Assembly (NCBI GenBank): GCA_019237515.1
Contig: JAFAGX010000092.1
Location: 1 to 32,608, forward strand
From: Acidobacteriaceae bacterium
Lineage (GTDB): Bacteria > Acidobacteriota > Terriglobia > Terriglobales > SbA1
Direction: 5' to 3'
Length of the DNA stretch: 32,608 bases
The position numbers and the translations under genes were made by a program. Of this stretch, positions 7,337-15,316 are shown one piece after another. The notes under the pieces are model-generated. The model saw nothing but the letters and a program-made list of their open reading frames with translations. It was not told where the DNA came from and made no database searches. Positions within the stretch are counted from its first letter, which is position 1. Each line of letters opens with the position of its first letter.

Positions 7337-9244
7337 CTAACTTCGCGGAATGGGCTTCTCGGTTGCGAGTCCGTTTGGAACGTGATTCGTCCGTCCAGCG
7401 CCGATCCAGCCTGGCTCGCGGTAATGCTCGGCTTGAAGACGGCGCAACCGTGCTGCGATGATATTTGGTCTGCCCAGATACCCCAGAATCTTCCCCGGAT
7501 GGGCGCGGTCGACCACGGGAAGGCGCCCGACATCGTAACGGAGTGCCTTGTTCGCGGCTTGAGCCAACGTTTCATCGGGATACGCGACCACCAGATGCGA
7601 GGAACCGCTTTCGAGTACTGTCGCTGTCCCTGCGGGGTCCCTATTCAAGGCCCGCAAAATATCTCCCCGCGTGATGATGGCCTCTAACCTTCCGGCGTCG
7701 TCGACTACCAACAGCGCCTGATGACGATCGACCGCCGGATCGTGACTCGCGATGAGATCAGCCAGTTCCTTGATGCGCATCGACGCGCCGACTACCTGCG
7801 GATGGGGATCCATGGTTTCTGCGACATGCACCTGTTCCAGGATGTCGACTTCGAAATTCTGCGTTACATTCAGTCCGCGGCGGCGCAACTTTTCGATCAT
7901 GATCGTGGTGTTGGGCAGGAGCAGCATCGCGACTCCTTCTGCAATCACGGCGGCAAGCATGAGCGGCATCACCGAGTTATAGTCGCGCGTAACCTCGAAT
8001 GCGAAAACGATGAGAGCAAACGCTGCCCGGGAGGCAGCACCGAACATGGCGCCCATTGCGACCAGAGCGAAGGCTCCTGGGGACAGGTGGGCGGAGGGAA
8101 AAATTCGGTTGAGTATCAGTGCGAATGTGCCACCTAGGGCGGCGCCAGACATAAACATTGGCGCAAGCAATCCGCCCGAAGTCCCAGACCCCAGGGAAAC
8201 CACGAGCGCAACGGTCTTGGCGAGCATCACAAGGACCAGCACGCCGAGGGCGAGGCGTGCATTTAAAATATCTCCGATGGTGTCGTAGCCCACGCCCAGG
8301 ACGCGCGGCACGAAGTAGGCGACAATCCCCAGTCCGAGGGCGCCGATGGCCGGCCACCACAATTGGTCCACCGCCAACTTTTCGAATTGGTCCTCGGTCC
8401 AGTACAGCAACTTGGTGAATCCGACCGCGGCCAGCCCGCACACGACTCCAAGCAGGGCATAAAACGGCAGAGCGTGCGGTACATCAAAGCTCATGGCCCC
8501 AACTGCGAACATGGGGCCACGTCCCAGCAATCGCAAATGCACCGCCGTGGCAAGCGTGCTGGCGATGACGAGAGGAATGAACGATCGCGCCTTGAACTCA
8601 AACAACAACAATTCGAGGGCAAAAACCGCACCGGCGATCGGTGTGTTGAAGGTGGCGGACATTCCGGCTGCCGCACCGCATGCGAGCAGGACTTTGCGCT
8701 CGGCTGCGGTAGTATGAATCAGCTGGCCAACCAGCGAACCGAGCGCGCCGCCGGTCTGGATGATCGGACCTTCCGCTCCAAACGGACCACCAGTGCCGAT
8801 TGCAATCGCCGCGGAAATCGGCTTGAGAATCGCAACCCGTGGCTCAATCCGGCTTTGATTCGTGAGCACGGCCTCCATGGCCTCAGGGATGCCGTGTCCC
8901 CGGATCTTGTCACTGCCGTACTTGGCCATCAACCCGACGACGATGCCTCCCAAGGCCGGCATCAAAATGACCCATCCACCCAGGTGACTCAACCGGGGAG
9001 AGGTAAAGTCGGCCGACAAACGGTGAAAGAAGACGAGATTCGTGAAAACTCCAATGAGACGGTAGAGAAGAAACGCGACAACGCCCGCCAAGAGGCCGAC
9101 TCCCGCCGAGAGCACGGAGATGAGCACCAGGCGAAACTCCGCCGGCGCGGCCGATGGATCAATCCTCAACTCGGGCGTCCCAGGTGCATGACGAATCACC
9201 GCCGAAGCAGCCCCAATATTTGAGATGGAGACTGTATTTCCCAT
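7337..9244 (-). CDS. CLC-family chloride channel/transporter with C-terminal CBS pair
   Basis: The 635-residue inner-membrane protein has the CLC selectivity motifs GHGIPE (116-121), GAEGP (156-160, with the gating glutamate E158) and GSGTSGGLLAP. About ten or more hydrophobic segments follow, then two CBS domains (from about 480) that in this family bind adenine nucleotides. Two residues differ from the Cl-/H+ exchanger ClcA. The internal proton glutamate E203 aligns with L212 (FALEL here, FIIEE in ClcA), and the central tyrosine of helix R appears to be methionine (TTIMIEKLRRRG). This suggests a channel or an unusual coupling mechanism. The ATG at 9244 is chosen, with GAGG upstream; a TTG at 9298 would add 18 residues. 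A 14-bp perfect palindrome lies 111 bp upstream. The gene stands alone between the Mla-type operon and the radical SAM run. Confidence 0.92.
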   Translation of the reverse strand: MGNTVSISNIGAASAVIRHAPGTPELRIDPSAAPAEFRLVLISVLSAGVGLLAGVVAFLLYRLIGVFTNLVFFHRLSADFTSPRLSHLGGWVILMPALGGIVVGLMAKYGSDKIRGHGIPEAMEAVLTNQSRIEPRVAILKPISAAIAIGTGGPFGAEGPIIQTGGALGSLVGQLIHTTAAERKVLLACGAAAGMSATFNTPIAGAVFALELLLFEFKARSFIPLVIASTLATAVHLRLLGRGPMFAVGAMSFDVPHALPFYALLGVVCGLAAVGFTKLLYWTEDQFEKLAVDQLWWPAIGALGLGIVAYFVPRVLGVGYDTIGDILNARLALGVLVLVMLAKTVALVVSLGSGTSGGLLAPMFMSGAALGGTFALILNRIFPSAHLSPGAFALVAMGAMFGAASRAAFALIVFAFEVTRDYNSVMPLMLAAVIAEGVAMLLLPNTTIMIEKLRRRGLNVTQNFEVDILEQVHVAETMDPHPQVVGASMRIKELADLIASHDPAVDRHQALLVVDDAGRLEAIITRGDILRALNRDPAGTATVLESGSSHLVVAYPDETLAQAANKALRYDVGRLPVVDRAHPGKILGYLGRPNIIAARLRRLQAEHYREPGWIGAGRTNHVPNGLATEKPIPRS

Positions 9245-9354
9245 TCTGTCGCGGCCTCGAATCTGAGACTCGTCTCGAACCCCGACCGGTCCGGACAAAT
9301 CTCTCGTGCTTGGCTCGCAAGTGCCGGACCATTGTTCGCGAGATCAGGAATTCT

Positions 9355-9368
9355 CGTTCGATCGAACG
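9355..9368. promoter_or_regulatory. 14-bp perfect palindrome, candidate operator upstream of the CLC gene
   Basis: CGTTCGATCGAACG reads identically on both strands. It sits in the 297-bp gap between the MCE gene's stop and the CLC start, 111 bp before the ATG. Its size and symmetry suit a homodimeric repressor such as a TetR or MarR member. I see no convincing -35/-10 pair around it, and the remainder of the gap holds no gene. Confidence 0.35.
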
Positions 9369-9541
9369 CGGTCGGCTTCATTCGTGGAAATCAAAGCTGT
9401 TGACAATGACTTTCAAGCTGCACCACAGTCGAGTGTTTAAGCGAGCGGGAAATCGCCCATGTCTCGCCGATAGGAACATCGGGAGCGAGGTGCGGGTTCG
9501 AAGTAATAAAGTGCGGCTGTTCGGAGTTTCGCCGGCCGCGA

Positions 9542-10912
9542 TCATTCCGACGCAGGTCTCAACATGACAATCGACACGCCGTCCCAGCTCGCTTCGTGGA
9601 CTGAGGGCGGAGGCAAACTCCCCAAGGCCACAGCCCCAAGGCTTCGGAGATCGATTTGATACCGGGAATGAATGTAACCCCGGACCAATAGCGCACGTTC
9701 CCGAGAAGCTATGAGCTGGGTTGCGGAATCGGCTGAGGATGAATAGCCCTCAACGATGAGGGGTCCATTGACCGCCGCGTCGCCAAGCTCGGCAACCGCG
9801 GCATCGATTTGTGCTTTTCCAGGGACCGACAGACATTCCTTTCCATCCTGCCGTTTCTCGAAGAGTTTAGCCGCCTTCAGCCAGACGCGGGAATTCGCAG
9901 GAGCGGCCAGCAACTTATCTTTGCGGTAGGTGTCGGGGTTCAGGTTTGCCAAAGAGTAGTATCCGCGGTGTTTGAAGAAACCGCGGAAGAAGAACTCATG
10001 TTTCAAGGCTTCGGTGTCCGCCGCCATATTTCCCGTGGCGCGATTCAAATTCGACAGTGTCTGCCGGATATTGTCGCCCCCGGGCACATTTTCATCGTCC
10101 GGGCCAAACGCTTCCGTGATCGCGTCCCGCAACGCCGCGGAGGTGGCGTCGAGATTCCCCGCAGCACTCCTTGCGCTCAGGATGGTCTGGTCTACTTTAC
10201 TGTCGATGCCTCTGGACCGAAGACCTGCCACGAGGCCATCGGCTTCGCCGGACGCGTGCTTGACCGATACCGTGGCGTCCTCGGCGTTTGAAACAGCCTG
10301 CCGGACATCTCGGGCGACAGCGTCATCACTGAGCAACATTCCGACTGTCCCTTTGCCCTGCTTTACACTTGTAATTACATCATCGGTGTTATTGATGGTC
10401 TTCGTCAGGACATCGAGAGTTCCAAAAACCTTACCTTGCAGTGCTTTGATGGTACCGTTGGCAGTGTCGATCAAATCTCCGCCCTTCTGGAGCAGATTGG
10501 CTGTGCTCAGCGGTTCCTTGCTGGGCAGTGTGTTCGACGACGTGGCCTCCGGAGCATCGGCGGAGCCGGATTGAATCTCCACAAACTTGTCGCCCACAAT
10601 GCCCTCGATGCCGATCGTGACTACAGAATCGGTCTTGACGAGCGGCTTGAACCGCTGATTGATTCTCAGCTTAAGCCGGAAGTGTCCGGAGGCAGAATCG
10701 GGAACCGTGATATCGGCCAATTCGCCCGCTTGAAAACCATCGATCTCCACTTCTGCACCTTTCATCAGGCCGTCAATATTCGCGAATTCCGTATAGACAT
10801 CGAAGTGGCGGGAAAAAAAACTGTGCTGATTGCCGATGGTGAAGAGCACCAACGTAAACAGTGCAAGGCCGGTCACTACAAACATTCCGATCGCGACGTT
10901 GCCATTCCGCAT
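9542..10912 (-). CDS. mlaD: MCE/MlaD-type lipid-binding protein with an OmpA-like C-terminal domain
   Basis: The 456-residue protein has one N-terminal membrane helix (about 7-27) and an MCE domain (about 35-115; DGLMKGAEVEIDGFQAGEL, then IGIEGIVGDKFVEI). A long helical periplasmic region (about 150-330) follows, including GKGTVGMLLSDDAV, which is frequent in long MlaD proteins. The last 90 or so residues resemble the OmpA peptidoglycan-associated fold (LIVEGYSSSADS, ASRERALLVRGYI). The canonical binding aspartate of OmpA is not clearly placed. MlaD of E. coli is under 200 residues, so this is a long variant. The ATG overlaps the ATPase stop as TGATG, implying translational coupling; a GTG one codon earlier is possible. 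It would tether the ABC transporter across the periplasm. No mlaC or mlaB gene is adjacent. Confidence 0.85.
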   Translation of the reverse strand: MRNGNVAIGMFVVTGLALFTLVLFTIGNQHSFFSRHFDVYTEFANIDGLMKGAEVEIDGFQAGELADITVPDSASGHFRLKLRINQRFKPLVKTDSVVTIGIEGIVGDKFVEIQSGSADAPEATSSNTLPSKEPLSTANLLQKGGDLIDTANGTIKALQGKVFGTLDVLTKTINNTDDVITSVKQGKGTVGMLLSDDAVARDVRQAVSNAEDATVSVKHASGEADGLVAGLRSRGIDSKVDQTILSARSAAGNLDATSAALRDAITEAFGPDDENVPGGDNIRQTLSNLNRATGNMAADTEALKHEFFFRGFFKHRGYYSLANLNPDTYRKDKLLAAPANSRVWLKAAKLFEKRQDGKECLSVPGKAQIDAAVAELGDAAVNGPLIVEGYSSSADSATQLIASRERALLVRGYIHSRYQIDLRSLGAVALGSLPPPSVHEASWDGVSIVMLRPASE

Positions 10913-11649
10913 CACTCTGCTCCCACCAACCGGCGCACGGTCTGGTTTTCGTGATTATGAAGCTCCCGAGGCGTGCCCAGCGCGGCCAGCCGCCCATGAT
11001 CAAGCACGGCAAAGCGATCGCCGATTCGGTTTGCTTCACGGAGGTTATGGGTGACGATGACTAAGGTGGTTCGCTTGGCCACCTTCTCGTGCAGTAACAA
11101 ATCGCCGATTTCGGAAGCGGTAATGCGATCCAGGCCGCTACTGGGCTCATCCACCAGCAGGATTTCGGGCTCAAAGACAAGAGCGCGCGCCAGACCGGCA
11201 CGCTTCCTCATGCCTCCGGAAAGTTCTACCGGCATTTTTTGTTTTGCGTGCTCCAGATCGACTTGGGCCAGTACGCGGTCAATAATCTCCTCAATTTCCT
11301 CGCTCGACTTATCCGTGAGCCGATGCAGGGGCAGGGAGAGATTGTCATGCACGGTGTAAGAATCGAACAAGGCGCCGCTTTGAAACAGAAAGCCCATTCG
11401 GCGGCGTACCCGGGAAAGCTGTGGACCTTCCAGTCGACTAATCTCGTCTTCGCCAATCCAGATATGGCCGGTATCCGGCTGCAGAAGCGCAATTAACAAC
11501 TTGAGCGTAACGCTTTTGCCAGTTCCGCTACGGCCTAACACGCAAACCGCCTCACCCCGTCCAACAAAAAATGAAACATCTTCGAGGACCCGGTTGTTTC
11601 CGAAGCACTTCGATACGCCGTCGAGCGTAATCGCATGTCCGGCACTCAT
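10912..11649 (-). CDS. mlaF: Mla-type ABC transporter ATP-binding protein
   Basis: The 245-residue cytoplasmic ATPase has Walker A GRSGTGKS (39-46), Q-loop FLFQ (87-90), signature LSGGM (143-147), Walker B ILLVDEP (163-169) and H-loop VTHN. These are in the order and wording usual for the MlaF family, including the LSGGMRKRAGLARAL stretch. The ATG at 11649 overlaps the permease stop codon as ATGA, so the longer upstream frame is not real. The MCE gene begins on its stop codon. It energises phospholipid movement between inner and outer membrane together with the neighbouring permease and MCE protein; the direction of transport cannot be told. Confidence 0.92.
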   Translation of the reverse strand: MSAGHAITLDGVSKCFGNNRVLEDVSFFVGRGEAVCVLGRSGTGKSVTLKLLIALLQPDTGHIWIGEDEISRLEGPQLSRVRRRMGFLFQSGALFDSYTVHDNLSLPLHRLTDKSSEEIEEIIDRVLAQVDLEHAKQKMPVELSGGMRKRAGLARALVFEPEILLVDEPSSGLDRITASEIGDLLLHEKVAKRTTLVIVTHNLREANRIGDRFAVLDHGRLAALGTPRELHNHENQTVRRLVGAE

Positions 11650-12422
11650 AGAGCGCTCCCGGGAAAGAAAAGTAAAATCAGTTTCACCAGGATCACATCG
11701 GCCAGAACGATCAAGAGGGAGGAGACGACCACACTGTTGGTGGCTGCGCGGCCCACGCCATCTGCGCCTTCGTTGGTCGTGTAACCGAAAAAGCACGATA
11801 CCGTCCCGATGATGAAACCAAATACCGCGGTTTTCAGGGTAGGAGGGACGAAATTCGACCAGGCCATATTGGTGAACGCGCGCGCGACATAGAGGTGCCA
11901 GGAAATACGGGACAAGGCGTACGACGAAACGTAACCGCCGACTATTCCACAACAATCCATGAACGTTGTCAGCAGCGGTAGAACCAGCACACAAGCCACT
12001 ACGCGCGGAACCACCAGAAACTTGAAGGAATCAATCGAGAGCGCTTCGATGGCATCGATCTGCTCGGTGGCTCGCATATCCGCCAATACCGCTCCGATGC
12101 CGGCACCGACGCGCCCCGCCACCAGCAGGGCTGCGAGCAAGGGACCGATCTCGACAAAAAAACCGAGCGACTGCACCTTCGGAATCAAGCCGGTAGCACC
12201 GAACATGGTGAGCGTGCCGCGAGTGTGCAGAGTCATCACTACTCCCAAGGCCAACCCGCACGAAGCAACCAGGGAGAGCGAACGCGTCCCGAGGTTACCG
12301 ATGAGGGTCCATATTTGGTTCCACTCATAAGGCCTTAAGAACGCAGCGGTGGTCACCCTTAGGCCAAACAGAGTGGCAGTGCCCGCGAAATCGAAGACTC
12401 TTCTCAAGGAATTTCCAAACAC
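11646..12422 (-). CDS. mlaE: MlaE-type ABC transporter permease
   Basis: The 258-residue inner-membrane permease has five to six hydrophobic helices and the conserved MlaE core: LLAALLVAGRVGAGIGAVLA, then MRATEQIDAIEALSIDS, and GYTTNEGADGVGRAATNSVV near the end. The first in-frame conventional start is a GTG at 12420-12422. No strong ribosome-binding site precedes it, but an upstream in-frame TGA limits the extension and the length fits the family. It is the first gene of a three-gene leftward operon with the ATPase and the MCE protein, and is transcribed divergently from the LPXTG gene. Confidence 0.9.
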   Translation of the reverse strand: MFGNSLRRVFDFAGTATLFGLRVTTAAFLRPYEWNQIWTLIGNLGTRSLSLVASCGLALGVVMTLHTRGTLTMFGATGLIPKVQSLGFFVEIGPLLAALLVAGRVGAGIGAVLADMRATEQIDAIEALSIDSFKFLVVPRVVACVLVLPLLTTFMDCCGIVGGYVSSYALSRISWHLYVARAFTNMAWSNFVPPTLKTAVFGFIIGTVSCFFGYTTNEGADGVGRAATNSVVVSSLLIVLADVILVKLILLFFPGSAL

Positions 12423-12772
12423 GTCCCAGGGATGGAACGGTGCACACAGGGGGCCAAACCATAATGGGCTCTGACGTCTTAGTCATTGACCCTTTCGCCG
12501 GCTGAGTTGGTTTCACGTGTTCTGGCGAAAACGTCAGATTCCTGACAACCCTCCGTTTCTTTCACGCGGCTCTCGCGCTTTTCGTGGCCAGCAGTCGTTT
12601 GAAACCAACCTCGAGCTTGGACCGTGACGTGCTATCCGTTGCGGTGGATCGCAGGTTGTGAACGCACTGGTCTGTGAAAGCTTGTCTCGCGCACGTTGAT
12701 CATGACGTGGACGCCGTGCCACGCAGCGCTTGCGATACCGAAGAAATGTCGTGAATGGGAGGGAGAAATCTG
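12423..12772. other. 350-bp divergent intergenic region between the Mla-type operon and the LPXTG gene
   Basis: This must carry promoters for both directions. I see no coding sequence with a credible ribosome-binding site. It holds a 10-bp inverted repeat (12506-12515 with 12600-12609), a short symmetric site GTCAG-attc-CTGAC (12533-12546), and TGAC-N6-GTCA around 12471-12485. A TTGACC (12486-12491) could be a -35 element, but no good -10 follows it. Confidence 0.5.
12506..12609. repeat. 10-bp perfect inverted repeat with 84-nt spacer
   Basis: GTTGGTTTCA at 12506-12515 is matched exactly by TGAAACCAAC at 12600-12609, with a further GAG/CTC match outside if one base is bulged. It lies in the divergent promoter region. 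It could be paired regulatory half-sites, a large RNA stem-loop leader or chance. Confidence 0.45.
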
Positions 12773-13447
12773 ATGGTCAGCAAATGGTCGGTTTTTGGTC
12801 TCTGCGTGTTCGTGATCGCGGTCATGACACTGCCTACAACCGTGATGGCAGACGAATGGAATAAAGCAACCAAACTCACATTCAATGAACCGGTGGAAGT
12901 GCCGGGCATGGTTCTGGAAGCGGGCACCTACTGGTTCAAGCTGGCAGACAGCGATTCCGATCGCAATATCGTCGAGATCTGGAATGCCGACCGCACGCAC
13001 CTGATCAAAACCATTCTGGCGATTCCCGACTACCGTCTCAAGCCGACAGGAAAAACCGTCGTGCATTTCGAGGAGCGTCCATCGGACTCTCCCGAAGCGA
13101 TTCATTCCTGGTTCTATCCGGGTGACAACTATGGCGAGGAGTTCGTATATCCGAAGTCCCGCGCGACCCAACTGGCAAAGCAGGTGAGCCGGCCCGTGCT
13201 CTCGATACCCGAGCCGATGCCGACCGAGGCGCAACAAATTAAACAGACCCCGGTGAAAGCCGTCACACCCGGCGGCGACGAGATCGAGGTCAGTGAGGTT
13301 GTCCTCGCGCAGCCGGTGCTGGCGAGCGCGACACCTCCCAGTTCTCTCCCCAAGACCGGCAGCTATTTCCCGCTCCTTGGATGGACTGGTTTGCTGGCGC
13401 TGGGAGGCTCTTTTGCACTTCGCGCGGCGGCAAAACGAATCTCATAG
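12773..13447 (+). CDS. Exported protein with C-terminal LPXTG sorting signal
   Basis: The 224-residue protein has a Sec signal peptide (about 1-26, cleavage near VMA-DE). A mature domain follows, of the small exported beta type (THLIKTILAIPDYRL...), without a name I can defend. A Thr/Pro-rich spacer then leads to a textbook sortase signal: LPKTG at 192-196, a hydrophobic segment at about 198-215 and a basic tail AAAKRIS. The start is the ATG at 12773 because GGGAGGGAG (12757-12765) lies 7 nt upstream; an ATG at 12755 would lie inside or before that site. The next gene on the strand is a sortase, so this is very probably its substrate. The anchor in a Gram-negative envelope is not known. Confidence 0.85.
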   Translation: MVSKWSVFGLCVFVIAVMTLPTTVMADEWNKATKLTFNEPVEVPGMVLEAGTYWFKLADSDSDRNIVEIWNADRTHLIKTILAIPDYRLKPTGKTVVHFEERPSDSPEAIHSWFYPGDNYGEEFVYPKSRATQLAKQVSRPVLSIPEPMPTEAQQIKQTPVKAVTPGGDEIEVSEVVLAQPVLASATPPSSLPKTGSYFPLLGWTGLLALGGSFALRAAAKRIS

Positions 13448-13465
13448 CAATTGCTCGAGAGACCA

Positions 13466-13495
13466 TGTGGCGCCGGGTCCGGGGACGGCGCCACA
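13466..13495 (+). terminator. Strong GC hairpin between the LPXTG gene and the sortase gene (possible attenuator or mRNA stabiliser)
   Basis: TGTGGCGCC (13466-13474) pairs perfectly with GGCGCCACA (13487-13495), giving a 9-bp stem, seven pairs of them G-C, with a 12-nt loop. It begins 18 nt after the LPXTG stop codon. No U-run follows, so it is not a standard intrinsic terminator. It could lower downstream sortase expression or protect the upstream mRNA 3' end. Confidence 0.5.
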
Positions 13496-13553
13496 GCGAT
13501 TGGCTCAAGCCCATGCGTCTCGAATCGATCTTCCGGGGCAGCGAGGCACGACC

Positions 13554-14165
13554 TTGACTCGGCGGCTAAAGACGGTTCTCACACTGGCCCAGTATTTCCT
13601 GTTGGTTCTAGGATGCTGCGCGCTCGGATACTACGCGACGGTCGCCGCTGCGGCTACCTATTATCAAGCGCGCTCACGGGCTGAATCAGACAAGGTAGCG
13701 GATCATCGGGTCGACCCCACGCACGATGTGTGGTTCTTGCTCGGCAGACCTTTGCGAGCCGGCAGCGGATTGGCGCTTTTGGGAAGGTTGGATGTTCCCC
13801 GGATCGGCCTATCGGCCATGGTCGCCGATGGCACAGGTTCTCGCGTGTTGCGCCTGGCGGTCGGGCACGTGCCGGGCACGGCTGTGCCCTGGTCTCCCGG
13901 CAACGTAGCGCTGGCCGCGCATCGCGATACCTTCTTCCGCCGTCTCGGGGAGCTTCATCCCGGGGATGCGATTCGGGTAACGGTTGCAGGTTCTCAGTAC
14001 CACTACAAAGTCGTCTTCACCGGCATCGTCAACCCGAGCGAGACATGGGTTCTCGGACCCGCGAACGGTCGCACTTTGACCCTGATTACCTGTTACCCAT
14101 TTCACTATGTCGGAGCCGCCCCGAATCGATTCATCGTCCGGGCGCGACAAGTCGATACGGAATGA
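13554..14165 (+). CDS. Sortase (probably class D)
   Basis: The 203-residue transpeptidase has an N-terminal membrane helix (about 8-34) and a sortase domain with the catalytic histidine H123 (ALAAHRDTFFR), cysteine C180 in TLITC (176-180) and arginine R192 (PNRFIV). The TLITC-Y-P-F pattern and single N-terminal anchor fit class D sortases, which also occur in some Gram-negative bacteria. No ATG exists in frame before the helix. I chose the TTG at 13554, with GAGG 7 nt upstream; a TTG at 13500 is the alternative. It follows the LPKTG gene by 106 bp and precedes coxB by 84 bp. It would cleave the LPKTG protein between Thr and Gly and join it to an amine acceptor in the periplasm or envelope; that acceptor is unknown. 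Confidence 0.88.
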   Translation: MTRRLKTVLTLAQYFLLVLGCCALGYYATVAAAATYYQARSRAESDKVADHRVDPTHDVWFLLGRPLRAGSGLALLGRLDVPRIGLSAMVADGTGSRVLRLAVGHVPGTAVPWSPGNVALAAHRDTFFRRLGELHPGDAIRVTVAGSQYHYKVVFTGIVNPSETWVLGPANGRTLTLITCYPFHYVGAAPNRFIVRARQVDTE

Positions 14166-14249
14166 AAGGCACCATCATTTCGATCGGGCTGCCCGCGATC
14201 GAATCAAGCGGCGGATGGAGTTAAGAAACGGAGAATGGAGGTACAGCGC

Positions 14250-15287
14250 GTGAAAGAGACAATCAAAATCGCGTTGCACTCAGTCGCGCTCCCCGTCTGC
14301 TCGATCACGGCGGCTGCCGTGCGCGATCCTTCGTCGACCAGCCTGACCAATATCTTTGCTCCTGAATCCACGCCGGCCAGATCGATCCTTCACCTGTCCA
14401 TCTTCGTGCTGGTTATCACGGGAATGATTTTTTTGGTGGTCTCGACCCTGCTGGTCTATGCGATCGTCAAATTCCGATCCAGATCAGCGACCGTGACCAG
14501 CGAGCCTGCCCAAGTGTATGGAAGCACCCAGATCGAACTGGCCTGGACGGTGATCCCAATTTTGATTGTGGTCGTCTTGTTTGTGGCGACGGCGCGAGGC
14601 ATCCACGCGATCGAGGATGCTCCCATGCCCGCGAACGCGGTGGAAGTCACCATCATTGGCCATCAGTTCTGGTGGGAATACCGCTACCCGCAACTAGGCG
14701 TGGTCACTGCCAACGAGCTGCACATACCGGTAAGCGAGCGCGCCCATCCCAGGGCGACGTTTTTGCATTTGCTCTCGGCCGATACCGACCACAGTTTCTG
14801 GGTGCCGCAGTTGGCCGGCAAGACGGACCTGGTTCCGGATCATCCCAACCGGATGTGGATGGATCCCGAGCGCACCGGCGTCTTTCTCGGTCAATGTGCG
14901 CAATACTGCGGAACCCAGCACGCCAAGATGCTGCTGCGCGTGTCGGTCGATAGCCCCGAAGAATTCGCGGAGTGGGTGCGTCAACAGCAGCAGCCAGCAA
15001 TTCGAGACGAACGGGTTGCGGCGGGCAGGCAGGTATTCGAATCCACGGCCTGCATTAATTGTCACGCAATCAACGGCACCGTCGCGAACGGGCGCTTTGG
15101 TCCAGACTTGACCCATTTGATGAGCCGCACCACGATCGCCGCGGGCGCGGCGCTCAACACGCCGGAAAATCTTCGCCGCTGGATCCAGAATCCGGAGGCG
15201 ATCAAACATGGTTCGCTGATGCCTGCGATGAAGTTAAGCGATTCGGATTTGGACGCAGTGGTGAGTTACCTGGAGACGCTTCGGTAG
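14250..15287 (+). CDS. coxB: Cytochrome c oxidase subunit II with fused cytochrome c (caa3 type)
   Basis: The 345-residue subunit accepts electrons for the oxidase. Two membrane helices (about 46-72 and 97-115) precede the periplasmic CuA domain with ligands H181, C216, C220, H224 and M227 (GQCAQYCGTQHAKM). A class I cytochrome c domain follows, with C268-x2-C271-H272 and a likely Met ligand M324. This defines a caa3-type oxidase. The start is taken as GTG 14250 because GGAGG lies 8 nt upstream; an ATG at 14235 would overlap that site. It opens the nine-gene respiratory run, 30 bp before coxA. Confidence 0.93.
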   Translation: MKETIKIALHSVALPVCSITAAAVRDPSSTSLTNIFAPESTPARSILHLSIFVLVITGMIFLVVSTLLVYAIVKFRSRSATVTSEPAQVYGSTQIELAWTVIPILIVVVLFVATARGIHAIEDAPMPANAVEVTIIGHQFWWEYRYPQLGVVTANELHIPVSERAHPRATFLHLLSADTDHSFWVPQLAGKTDLVPDHPNRMWMDPERTGVFLGQCAQYCGTQHAKMLLRVSVDSPEEFAEWVRQQQQPAIRDERVAAGRQVFESTACINCHAINGTVANGRFGPDLTHLMSRTTIAAGAALNTPENLRRWIQNPEAIKHGSLMPAMKLSDSDLDAVVSYLETLR

Positions 15288-15316
15288 GAAAGTCCGAACA
15301 GAAACAAAGAACAGCG

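Noticed and set aside
8363..9223. 286-codon plus-strand open frame across the CLC gene
   Set aside because: It is an antisense shadow of a well-conserved membrane protein. The translation is rich in Arg, Gln and Gly without a domain.
12534..12722. Small minus-strand frame in the divergent region
   Set aside because: It has no ribosome-binding site and an Arg/Pro-rich composition typical of noise in GC-rich DNA.
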